Part shown: piece after piece, positions 23,283-32,972 of the stretch | Numbering within the stretch: position 1 is the first letter of the stretch | Layout of the letters: each line of letters begins with the position of its first letter | Assembly: GCA_024180945.1 (NCBI GenBank) | Contig: JAKSGN010000002.1 | Coordinates: 1,984,001-2,048,000, forward strand | Length of the DNA stretch: 64,000 nucleotides | Origin: Macrophomina tecta | Taxonomy: Eukaryota > Ascomycota > Dothideomycetes > Botryosphaeriales > Botryosphaeriaceae | Direction: 5' to 3' | Translations under genes and position numbers: made by a program | The notes under the pieces: generated by a model | Databases searched by the model: none | What the model saw: only the letters and a program-made list of their open reading frames with translations | What the model was told of the DNA's origin: nothing

Positions 23283-24394
23283 TCAGACCTCAGCCTCCTC
23301 GCGTCCCCGGCGGTCCCCTCCCAGGTCGGGTATCCAGCCCTTTGGCCGTTCCCGTCCACGTATGATGAGCCCGTACAGCGCATTCTCGACCTTTTCCACG
23401 CAACTCCGCATAACCCCCATCTTCTTGTCCACGTCGTCCGAAAGTTTCCGATCACCGATGTCTAGGCCTTCTAGGTGCGTCCGCAACTCGCGCATGTCCT
23501 CTAGCACGTTTCTCGGCGCCTTCTGCTCCGGCACGTCGACGTCCATTTGCTCCCCTTGCTGCTCCGCCGCGCCAGTGCCCGGCGCATGGGTTTGGACGTG
23601 CTTTCGGCGCGACTCTCCACCCGGCAGTGCTCCACTCGTCGCCATTGCCGTAATAGCAAAGCGCATCAGCTCTCCGACCATGTCAAAAACACCTAATATG
23701 TAGTCCTCAGGCGTAAGGAGAACAGCGCCGCCCTCGCCGCCTAGCTCTGCCAGCCGCTTGCATGATTCTTCGTACGAGATGAGGGTCTGGGTCTCGAGGT
23801 AGTGTTGGAAAGTCAGCGACTCCATAAACTCCTGGTGGCCTCCGGTGATGTTGCGCGAGTAGCGGTAGGCATTGATGCCTTGGAGGTCTTTTGAGATAGC
23901 GGCATATGTCTTCTTGATCGTATCCCAGTACTGAGCGTTGGCTTTGGTGATGTTCGGGGGAATCGGCTGGCCGAGCTTGCGTATTCTGCAATGCGATTAG
24001 TCGAAAACTATTGAAAATGCGCATGAGGGGCGCGAGTAGCCATCACGGCGTAATGCCACCCCTCTCATTGGCCATTCACGCCCAGATGCACGATTCCACT
24101 CTCGATGCTGGTGGTGATAGTGCTCGTGGCGCAAGCGTTGGGCAGCGCGGCGTACCTCTGGAGAGAGAAAATGCTAGATACGATTAGCGGGCGTCGGTGA
24201 GGCTCGCACTGCCTGGCTCACATCTTCTTGCTTGAGGCGGTGATGTCGCGCGAGGCCTTGATGATGCGCTCACGACGGTCGTGATGTTCGTCGAGCTCTG
24301 CACGGAAAACCTCGAACATTGGCAGGAAAGGGGAGGCATGCTGCTGCTTGGCTGGGTCCTCCATGGCTTCGGTGTAGGAGCGTTTCTGGCCCAT
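23283..24394 (-). CDS. Translin family protein, TRAX-like
   Basis: Three exons (24394-24222, 24173-24156, 23985-23283) give 297 residues, close to animal TRAX (about 290). The second exon is only 18 nt and completes the ITASSKKIIFSLQRIRKLG motif, which is TRAX/translin-specific. Other marks are FEVFRAELDEHHDRRERI, FQHYLETQTLISYEE, TPEDYILGVFDMVGELMRFAI and KVENALYGLIIRGRE. TRAX pairs with translin in the C3PO endoribonuclease. An insert of about 40 Glu/Gln/Pro-rich residues separates two helices. The acidic residues around the GELMR helix that give TRAX its nuclease activity appear to be present. It shares a 249-bp promoter with gpi14. Confidence 0.9.
24156..24173 (-). other. 18-nt microexon of the TRAX-like gene
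   Basis: Bounded by a ctag acceptor and a gtacgc donor. It supplies the residues IFSLQ between exons 1 and 3; skipping it keeps the frame but deletes part of the core helix. Confidence 0.75.
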
Positions 24395-24643
24395 CGAGGT
24401 GGTGGGGGTCGGTGGCGTGGGGTGGGTGCTGTATGATTGTTCTGGCAGGAAGGGTCGCGCATCTGACGCAGCAGGCGCGCAAATGCAGCAAGTGCGGGCA
24501 GAGCAGTTTTACGCGACCCCGCAGCGGCAAGACATTCCTCCCCCTTTCACGCGCCGTCCCAGCGCGCGTCGACGCGCATTCAACTGACCTTCACCAGCTC
24601 CGTTCCATCGTCCGACGTTCTTCTCCCTTTCTGCGCTTCCATC
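24395..24643. promoter_or_regulatory. Short bidirectional promoter, TRAX-like (-) / gpi14 (+)
   Basis: Only 249 bp separate the two divergent start codons, so upstream elements are very probably shared. The gpi14 side is C/T-rich from 24530. Confidence 0.6.
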
Positions 24644-25994
24644 ATGTCTCATTGGATCTCTAGCCCCAAGGTTGTCTTCTCAGCTGCCGTCGCCCTGCGG
24701 GCCGTCCTGCTCGTCTACGGCTTGTTCCAGGACGCCTTGTCTCCCATGAAGTACACGGACATCGACTATTTCGTTTTTACTGATGCTGCCCGATTCGTCT
24801 CCCAGGGCGCCTCGCCTTATAAGCGGGACACCTACCGCTATACACCGCTACTTGCCTGGCTTCTTTACCCTACCACGTGGTCCCGTTTGTTCTTCCACTC
24901 TGGCAAGGTTCTTTTCGCTCTTGGGGACATCGTTGCTGGCTGGTTGATATTCTTGATCTTGCGGTCCACCGCTAAGATGACCACTGAAAGGGCCATCAAA
25001 TTTGCTAGTATTTGGCTCTTGAATCCCATGGTCGCTCAAATCAGCACCAGAGGAAGTTCCGAGGGTCTTCTCGGCGTCATTGTCACCGCTTTACTCTGGG
25101 CCGTTGTCCAAAAACGAATCGTCCTCGCCGGCCTGCTTCTGGGACTTGCCGTGCATTTCAAAATATACCCGTTCATCTATGCTACATCTGTGGTTTGGTG
25201 GCTCGAGGACCACCCTGGCCCAGCGAGCTCGTCATCGAAGTCTCTCGTATCTACAGTTTTCAACAAGGCCCGGGTCACATTGGCTTTTGTTAGCCTGTGT
25301 ACCTTCTTGTTCCTGAATGCCATCATGTTCAAATTGTAAGTTTGTCCGGTGCCAATTTTTGCTGTGGCTAATAAGCACAAGCTATGGAGTTCCGTTCCTC
25401 CAGCATACCTTTTTCTATCACCTGCACCGACTTGATCACCGCCACAACTTTTCGCCCTACAACACGATGCTCTACCTGAATTCATCTCCAGCTGCCGAGC
25501 CCAGTATGCGCCTCGAGTCCTTGGCTTTTCTTCCGCAACTACTTTTTAGCGCTGTTATAATTCCTCTAGCACTAGCAAAGAAAGACCTGGCCTCTACAAT
25601 GCTTGCCCAGACCTTCGCGTTTGTCACCTTCAATAAGGTCTGCACCAGTCAGGTATAGTCTCACTCCGGTCATAGACGGCTAAGTCACTTGTTAACTAAG
25701 ATCATTCAGTACTTCTTATGGTATCTCATCTTTCTGCCTTTCTATCTTCCCAAGTCGTCACTCCTCCAAAATCCCACAAAGGGCATCACAGCCCTGGTCT
25801 TGTGGGTACTTGGTCAGGCACTGTGGCTTCAGCAAGGTTATCAGCTGGAATTCCTTGGCAATTCTACGTTTGTTCCCGGTCTTTGGTTTTCTAGTGTAGT
25901 TTTCTTCCTTATTAATACCTGGATCCTGGGAGTCATCATAACCGATATTGAAGAGGCAGCAAGCAGCGTCTCCGTTCAGGACAACACGACCTAG
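24644..25994 (+). CDS. gpi14: GPI mannosyltransferase 1 (PIG-M / Gpi14)
   Basis: Adds the first alpha-1,4-mannose to the GPI anchor precursor in the ER lumen, using dolichol-phosphate mannose. Three exons (24644-25335, 25382-25652, 25710-25994) give 415 residues, typical of the family. The luminal catalytic D-x-D lies in MKYTDIDYFVFTDAA after the first helix. SPYKRDTYRYTPLLAWLL is the GT50 signature. About ten hydrophobic segments follow, with conserved KFASIWLLNPMVAQISTRGSSE, HFKIYPFIY, and HRLDHRHNFSPYNTMLY. It should work with a Pbn1/PIG-X partner, not in this window. Confidence 0.95.
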
Positions 25995-26267
25995 TACATG
26001 GACCCCAGTTGCACGTCACCTCCCCTTTACCGAGGAGTCGAGATACGAAATTGGCTTCCCATATATTGCGCCAAAAAGCGCAGACACATCTGTGCGGCTC
26101 AAGCAGTTGTACGGGCATGAATAGCACAAGTGTTCCTCAATACTCACTTCCGGACAACTGCTCAAACTCTGCATGAAAACTTTTTCCTTGAGTTGACCGC
26201 CAAGTAAGGATGACATCACAACCACTTGAGTAGGATAACCATTCTCAAACCTGCACGCTCGGATCAT
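25995..26267. other. Convergent 3' gap between gpi14 and the P450 relic
   Basis: 273 bp holding the gpi14 3' UTR. No gene seen. Confidence 0.45.
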
Positions 26268-27007
26268 CATTCTCGGGCTTCTTTAAGGCGCAATAAGTTC
26301 CCGCCAGCAGGACTTGCGCTAAAGACGTCATACATTGCTATGTCATCCTCGGCCATCCCACCGCTGACTTCTGCAGTGAAACGCAGGAAGTATGCAGTTA
26401 CAAGCTTGTTGAGCTCCAGCGTTGCGAGGCTGTGGAAGTTAGTGGGAGAGCACCAATAGGTGCCAATTTTTCGTAGGCCGAGCTCTTACTTGATGTCTAT
26501 GCACGACCTCTGACCTCCTGAGAACTGTATGAAACTTTTTTTGAGCTCCTCGCCATTTTTGTCGAGCCATCACTCAGGTGCGAAGTTTTCGAGGTCGGAA
26601 AAGGCCTTCGGGTCGCGATGGATGGTGTACTTTTGCATACCAACCGTGGTATAATACTTGTCGAAAGACCCATCATCTACCTCAGCACTGAGTCACCCTA
26701 CCCCTTTGTGGTATTAAAACGCCGTCCACCTTCGTGTCCCTGACAGCGGTTCATGGAAGTATAGCGATAATGGCAGGGTACAGTCTCAAGCTCTCATTAA
26801 CCACGGCCTGCCGATACGGCAGCTTCGCACATTCCACCAGCGGGACCGCACGTCTGTCACTGAACGCCGCCCGCACTTCTTGACCCAGACGCTCTGCTAC
26901 CGCGCGGTTCTTCAGCCCATCCCACAGCCGATACGTGTGAACGTAGTTGCCGTGATCCGCTGCGCCCTCCCTCCCACCCAACACACACACTCACTCACAC
27001 TCACACC

Positions 27008-27038
<31 letters not shown>

Positions 27039-27650
27039 ATGCCCTCATCTGCAAGCTTTGAGCTCGAGAGCGGCCCCCCGGGAGCCGCATTGGCACCCTC
27101 CAACAAAGTCCTTGAGAACGGACAGCCCAATGCGGCGTTCTGCGCTCCACGCTGCGCGAGTCCTCATCGAACATGAGCTCGCACACCGTGTCGAACGCGA
27201 GCCACAGCGCCCACTGGTGCACATCCAGCACCTGCCCCCTGCCCGCCGGCGCCGCATGTCCCCGCCCACTGCCCCATCACGACGCAAATCTTGCCTGCAA
27301 ACCTGCCCTCGAACTCCAGCAGCGTCGCCTGCGAGAACCCGCGCTGCTGCTGCCGCTTGCGCGCACGGCGCCCCTTCCGGTCGCGGAACGGCATGAAGTG
27401 GCCCTCGCGATAGATGGTCTTGGCGCGGTAGAAGGACTGCTCCCGGGCGAGCGAGGAGGCGCCTGCTGGCGCGTAGATCTGCCGCGCGGGTTGTCGAGGC
27501 GAATTCGCAGGCGGAAGAGGCTGGCGAGAGGCGAGCTAGGGTGGTGGAGGCAGAGGAGTTAGAAATGGAGGCTGTTGAGCGTGGCGGAGGAGAACTAGGT
27601 TAGGGCGACGAGGAGGAGGACGAAGAGGAGGGAGAGTGAAGACGAGGCCG
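26268..27650 (-). pseudogene. Cytochrome P450 pseudogene
   Basis: Minus-strand fragments appear in P450 order. First comes a possible N-terminal anchor (LLFVLLLVALT then a stop, about 27640-27600). A block with FYRAKTIYREGHF and RGFSQATLLEFEG runs about 27455-27300. Near 27245 the frame shifts into DVHQWALWLAFDTVCELMF. The oxygen-binding I-helix is absent: a 25-base homopolymer and a TG-type repeat stand there (about 27032-26980). Next are DHGNYVHTYRLWDGLK, the K-helix ESLRLYP, a stop where Arg is expected after ILP, TIHRDPKAFSDLENFAPE, a stop where PERW is expected, and the heme loop FSGGQRSC with the final Gly replaced by Asp. An intact 59-bp intron and NLATLELNKLV follow, ending at 26268. 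Both stops fit CGA to TGA changes. The subfamily is not identifiable. Confidence 0.85.
27008..27032 (+). repeat. Poly-A run with adjacent CACT/CACA repeat
   Basis: 25 consecutive A preceded by a CACACA/CTCACT repeat (about 26980-27007). It occupies the place of the P450 I-helix in the pseudogene. Confidence 0.9.
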
Positions 27651-28408
27651 CTCGTGCTGTGAGTGTATGGGATAATCGAAGAGCGGAAGGAATCCCGCCA
27701 GGAAGGTAATGCGTGATAACACGATTAGATCTTGAATTCTTTTCTTCATTTGTGTATTAGGGAGTTGGAGAAGCCTTGTAGTAGGACATGGTTCACTGCG
27801 AGCGTTTTATCAATAGCCGGGCTGGCCCGCTATACCGTCGAGTACTCAGCGTTGGAGGTGGGGAAGTACGCCAGATGGCTGGGCATATATTCAGCAAGTG
27901 CTCAAACATGTTACCTACTAAGAATACTGCTCTGCAAAAGGTTAGCAGTCGAGCCTTGGTATGTAGCAAGAAATGTCGTGGAGAGCTAAAACATTCATCT
28001 GGACGCAATGTCAATTATCTTACCGAACATTCCCCTCCGTAAGGCTGCCTCTACTCCCCATTGGTAAGGATGATACAAAAATCAGTCCCGAAGTTAACTC
28101 ATCTACCATGGCAGGATTAGCATTGTTACGTCGACAGTAAGCTATATTTTCCGTGAATGACATGTGACAGGTAAAGCGGACAGATTATCTAGCTTAATAG
28201 TCAGTATGAAGGTGTAGAACCTGTGATGAGAGCGTCATTGATAATGACGAATCGGCATGCATCGCAATGTATTCCATCATAATCAGAAGCACTGTGATCG
28301 TGACGGAGGTACTTGAGTCTTCTACAGCTATTCTCACTTGATCCAGCCACACGATGAGTTAGCAAGAGAGATAGACTTTTGCCTTCTTGTCCTTCTATAT
28401 TTCACACG
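27651..28408. other. AT-richer intergenic region without genes
   Basis: About 750 bp of lower GC content than the surroundings, with only short frames. No terminal repeats, tRNA or domain traces seen. It may be old degraded sequence continuing the P450 relic. Confidence 0.4.
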
Positions 28409-30283
28409 TCACTTCTGCCCATTTTTAAGCCACGAAAAGGCTGAAGCACCACCGACTGGGTTTGCTGATCTCGGTTTACCACCATCCTTCGCTGAACCAC
28501 TCAATTTAGACAAGTCGGTCGAAATCGTTCTCTTCGGCTGAGGCGGTTGCTGGTGGGGTTCAGCACCGACAGTTGATGCAGAAGAGACGCTTGTGACCCG
28601 CCGGCGCCCCTCGTCGAAGAATCGTGACTGGGTGGTGGGAGTTAACGCAGAAGCCGGGCCCTGAGCGGCACTGGAAGGCGTTCTTGACGAGGTTCGTATG
28701 GGCTTCAAAACCTTGATTCCAGTATCCCGACGCTGATATGTGTCGCTGCTCGGAGCCTTACTAGCGCTTGCCCAATCCATCGACTCAGACCGGTCAGTCG
28801 GGCGTCGCCAGTTGTTCCAGATGGCCGGGGAAGATCCAGAGCGGGAAAAGGTGGGCGCCGATGGCTCTCCCTCTGTAGCCGACTCTTTAGAGTCATTTCT
28901 GCTGCTAGAGCCCCATGCAGGTCGTTCTACGCTCCGGTGCTCGCTCACAGAAGCTGTTCCATCATCAGAGGAGGGTAAAGTGACATTCCGGTCACTATCA
29001 GAACCTGCTCGCGTAGGAGACACGGACGTTGCTTTGAGCGCTTCCAGACTTTGCGGCTGAGGCTTCTCTAGAGCGCCCGGGCGACTTGTCGGAGGTGCTT
29101 CTTGGGAAGTCTGATAATCCACCTCCTCACTTGGCTTTATCCAAGGAGAGCTGCTCACCTGGAGCGTCTTGAAGGCACGGTCATCTTCTGGCCGCACCAA
29201 AGGAACTGAGAGCTTGCTCCTGTCATCATCGAACAGCGTCAAGGTATTAGACGATAGCAGAATATCCGCATTGTGCGCTCGCAGCAGATCACTACCAAGG
29301 AAGACCTTGATAGCTTTGTCATCTGCTTCTGAAGATAAGGTCGTGATGACAGTGAAATCAACGGTCAAAGATGGAAGCTGAGGTGTGGGGCTGCCAGACC
29401 GAGAAGAAGCAGGGTAGGGAATCGCCTCGGGTAGATATAGCTCAAGTTTGATTTTGCGATTGCCATCCTCTATCTGTCTGATCTCCGACTCGAAGCCTAG
29501 CTTGGTGATCAAAGCTAGATCCAAACACGAGGTGTAGGATCCTGTGCATACCGCTGCATAGAGAAGCGAGTCGTGCTTGAAGTTTCTGTTGAGCCAACAA
29601 CGAATGATGGCTGGCACAGAACCCAGAATGAACAGACCCGGAGCAAGTCGAGGTACCTCTAAAGCAGGGGTTCCGACAGGAAAGGTACTTTCGAGACCTA
29701 AGCTGTTGGCGCGGCCCGAGGTGGCTGAATGTACAGACGCAGCTGCAGAGCTTTGGCGGCCGTCGGATTTGTGGGAGTAGCTCCGCTCAGTCATCAGATG
29801 ACCGCCAAGGCTGCTACCGGCCCGAGGGATCAGGTCCATGGACGACCTTGAAGCATGAGACCAATGGCCCTGATTAGCCGTTTCATCGAAGCGGACACTG
29901 TTAGCACGAGAGGTCGTTCCGAGACGCCTGGGCTCCTCATCTGCATCGAGATGCAAGCTGGAGAGAAGATTGTTCGACTGGTCATCGAAGCCAGAGAAGG
30001 CGTCAGCGGTTGGTTGCTGCAAGGGTACTGAGAGGGCGTTAGCATCATGCTGCAGCGCGGCTGAATCTCACTGTTGACCTTGCTGCGGAGTGCCACCCAA
30101 GACGCTCGGGAAGGGCGAGGAGGTTCCCCAGACAGACTTCACACGGGCATCCTCGTCTTGCCTCCTCTCTAGCCGGGCAAGTCGGTCGGCGTGTTCGGCC
30201 TGCGTCTGCTGCACGCGCAGCATTTCGGAGTGGATGCGCCAGATGTCGTCGCGCGGGGTAAAGGAAACGCTCTGAGGATCCAT
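28409..30283 (-). CDS. Conserved-type fungal protein of unknown function
   Basis: Two exons (30283-30079, 30027-28409) give 607 residues. The start ATG gives MDPQSVSFTPRDDIWRIHSEM, followed by a short amphipathic coiled segment (VQQTQAEHADRLARLERRQDED). After a disordered Ser-rich stretch there is a compact globular region of about 170 residues (APGLFILGSVPAIIRCWLNRNF, AVCTGSYTSCLDLALITKLG, VDFTVITTLS, VFLGSDLLRAHNADILLSSNTLTLF, LSVPLVRPED). Its succession of strands with the G-S-D-LLRAHNADI loop resembles a retropepsin-like fold, but I see no clear catalytic D-T/S-G and do not claim protease activity. The C-terminal 200 residues are Ser/Pro-rich. I cannot name the family. Confidence 0.8.
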
Positions 30284-31356
30284 CACCAAAGACGCGAGAA
30301 ACCTGCCCCGGCCGTCAAGGAGCAGTGCAAGCGCGAAGCAAACAGAGCGCAATCATCACCCGGGAGAGCAGCACGACACGTTCCCGCTCCTCTCCTCCGT
30401 CACCACAGTCCGAGCGGACGGCGGGGCCGCCAGCGACCCAGGCTATGCAGCCTTCTCTGCGTCCACCCTGCAGTTGTCACGCGAGAAGGGAGACGGGTTG
30501 CCAGTAGCGAGAGTCAACGAGCCAGACTGCTGTCGACAAAGGCGGAACGGGCTAAGGTAGTTGTGCGGCAGAGTCGTGAAGTGGAGGTGCGGACTCTCGG
30601 GAGGGTAACTATTGCAGCCGGTGCAGTGGACGGAGAGCGCGCTGGAGAAGGAGTCGCTCGCAGCGGGGCTTGCGGTGGATTGCGGCGATTACGGCACGGC
30701 CGGGTGAAGCGGAGAAGCAGGTTGCAGCGAGGGATGGGCGGAAGGCGGTTGATGACAGTAGCGGCACAGGCGAGGGAACGTGCGAGATTCGAGTGGGTAC
30801 GGGAGGCTGCAGTGTTTCTGAAATTGCTGCCAACTGGACAGCGAGGGGGATGGCCGCGGCGGTTGGAGCCCGAGGGGGAAAGCTGTTAGGTTGCGAGTTG
30901 AGGTTAGATGTTCGGAGGAGCAGCTGTTGGTATCGCAGAGCCCCGGCCCGTGCAGATCAGCTGGGCGCCACATGGACCCGCGCGCTACCGTCATCGAGTG
31001 TCCTCACATGAGCCACAGCTGTCTCTTTGCCAGCATTACGCACGTGTTGCGGCTAAATTGCTTTTGTTTTAATTTCCTTTTAACATCCCTTGACCTGTTC
31101 GCTGCAGCGTGCCCGCAGCGGGAACCTACTTTTGCCCGCGCCAAGTGCGTTCTCGGATTTGACGTGTGCACCGGGAAGCGGAGTGCACGTGGGCAATCGG
31201 TGCCACCATCTGGGTGCGAATGTCCAGAGAGATTGAATTGCTTTCTGTATTTATATGGCTGCTATAAGGCACGGGCTGCTCAGAGTCACGAGTGAACGTC
31301 TATTGTTGCACACGAGGAGTAGAGAGGAGAGGTCTAGAAATGGAGAGGCACAAACA
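30284..31356. promoter_or_regulatory. Upstream region of the unknown-function gene and 3' region of the esterase
   Basis: 1.07 kb between two minus-strand genes. GC-rich up to about 31000, then AT-richer. Plus-strand open frames (for example 30191-30889) overlap the start of the neighbouring gene and have no domains. Confidence 0.4.
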
Positions 31357-32451
31357 TCAGAGCTTCTTCCACTCTTCCCAGTCGTTCCACGCCGGGAGCA
31401 CCAAGGGCAGCTTCTCGGGAACTTGGTCCGGGTATGCCGAGGCAATCAGACTCATCAGCTCCTCGATGACGATCTTGTAGGCGCGGGACGTCAAGTGCAG
31501 TCCTGGGAAGTGCATGCCGGTGAGTACAGCAACTTGAATCAACCACTTCCACCCGCACTTACCATCGTACATGAGCTCCTCTATTAGCTCGTTTCTCTGG
31601 ACGCCCCTGCATCCCGGAAGCGGCTCGCCGGCAGCCCAGCCCGCGCGGGTCATGAAAATGGTCCATAGGTCTAGCACGGGGATCCGCAACTCCTCGCCTA
31701 CTTTGCGGGCAGCATTAGCGTACTTCTTGGTGTGCTCCGCCGTGCGCTGGAGGCCATCGTGGCCCTTGGCAATGTCGACGGGCTCCATTTTGTACTCGTT
31801 GACGGGGGGAGGCGTGATGATGATCAGGCGCGGAGCTTGCGCTTTGACAACTGGGTGAGTGCAGATGGTTCTGAGATTTTCCATGTACTGCTCCAAGCAC
31901 ACGTGCTGCTTGCTACTCGACCCTTCCAAGCAAGCATCGTTTGCTCCGAAAAAGACAGTCTGGGAGGCGGTCAGGAGCGGCGGCGCTGGGGCAAGAGATG
32001 GGGAACTTGCCATCAAGCGCACTTTGGCCTGCTCGGGAGCGGGCATCAGGCGCGGCAGCACCTTCAGGGCCTCTTCGGTATTGTAGCCGCTGAGGCCGAT
32101 GAGCACGGAGCGTCAGAGGAGAAGCAGGCAGCGCTTACTTGAATCCGCGGTTGACGACATCGAGCTTGCGGGCATATGCTGCACAGCGAACATCAGCCGG
32201 GTGTTTCTCTGAGACTCGAGCGGTTTCGAAAGCATACCTTGCTGCAGGGGCGCGGCGAAGCCAAAGCCATCCTGCTCGGCGGAGGCCTGGGTGATGGAGT
32301 CTTGTTTTGGCGGGTGGGTCAGGACAAGGCGACAAGCAGTGAGGCGCGAATGGTACCTCCAAAGAGCAGTATCTGCTCATACAACGCAGCCTGCCCCGCC
32401 CAAAACGTCAGCGTGGATGCGGATGTGCACCAGTTGGGTGTCACCGACCAT
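31357..32451 (-). CDS. GDSL/SGNH esterase, isoamyl acetate-hydrolysing type (IAH1-like)
   Basis: Minus-strand exons 32300-32238, 32178-32139, 32089-32011, 31959-31563 and 31502-31357 join in frame, preceded by a first exon ending at 32357. The nucleophile motif ILLFGDSITQ is split by an intron (G|AC). RLDVVN-type strand AYARKLDVVNRGF, TVFFGANDACL (block III with Asn), PPPVNEY and the catalytic D-x-x-H in DGLHLTSRAY complete the SGNH set, about 260 residues. The family hydrolyses acetate esters such as isoamyl acetate. The intron 32010-31960 is GC-AG (gcaagt...cccag). The 5' end is uncertain: one model starts at ATG 32451 (MVGDTQL) and uses a 40-bp intron with a gtgcac donor; no ATG is in frame immediately before YEQILLF. 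Confidence 0.85.
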
Positions 32452-32972
32452 GACTCGATCGGGCGCTGCGCGGTGATCTATCTGGAAGGATCTGGGCAGA
32501 GACAAGAGGACGGGAAGCAAGACAAAGGCCGTCGCCTGACAGGCCAGGGCGCGGGGCTGGGGGAGAGCTGGCGGGGTGCGAGTGAGCCCGAGGCCGGCCG
32601 TCACAGCCACCCAGCGTGCTTGAGGTGGAGCGTGAGCAGTTCCGCCGAGAAGTGCAGCGGTGTGCGCCTCGAGCGCGAAACACGCCAGAGTCAGCTGCCA
32701 GGCGCGGCCGTTGCGGATCGGCACCTTTGCGTCGTTCCAAGCCTCCCTGGCGCCCGCCGACCACCTGTCCGTCCGCCCACGGACGCTGCCTCGACGCGTG
32801 CCCCCGCGATGACCACATCCCCATGTCGGTCATGCCCCCCATCCTTGCGCGGATCGTCTCGTCGCGCTGAGTATTAGCTGCGGCGCATCTCCATGTCGCG
32901 ATAGCTCTGCGCTTCTGTCTTTTCCCTCGTGCAGTGCGACTAAGCCGCACGCTCGTCCGCCCTGTATGCACC
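32452..32972. promoter_or_regulatory. Divergent promoter region, esterase (-) / CLC channel (+)
   Basis: About 520 bp of GC-rich sequence between two divergent genes. No discrete elements identified. Confidence 0.45.

Noticed and set aside
30191..30889. 232-codon plus-strand frame
   Set aside because: Overlaps exon 1 and promoter of the minus-strand gene; composition artefact of GC-rich DNA.
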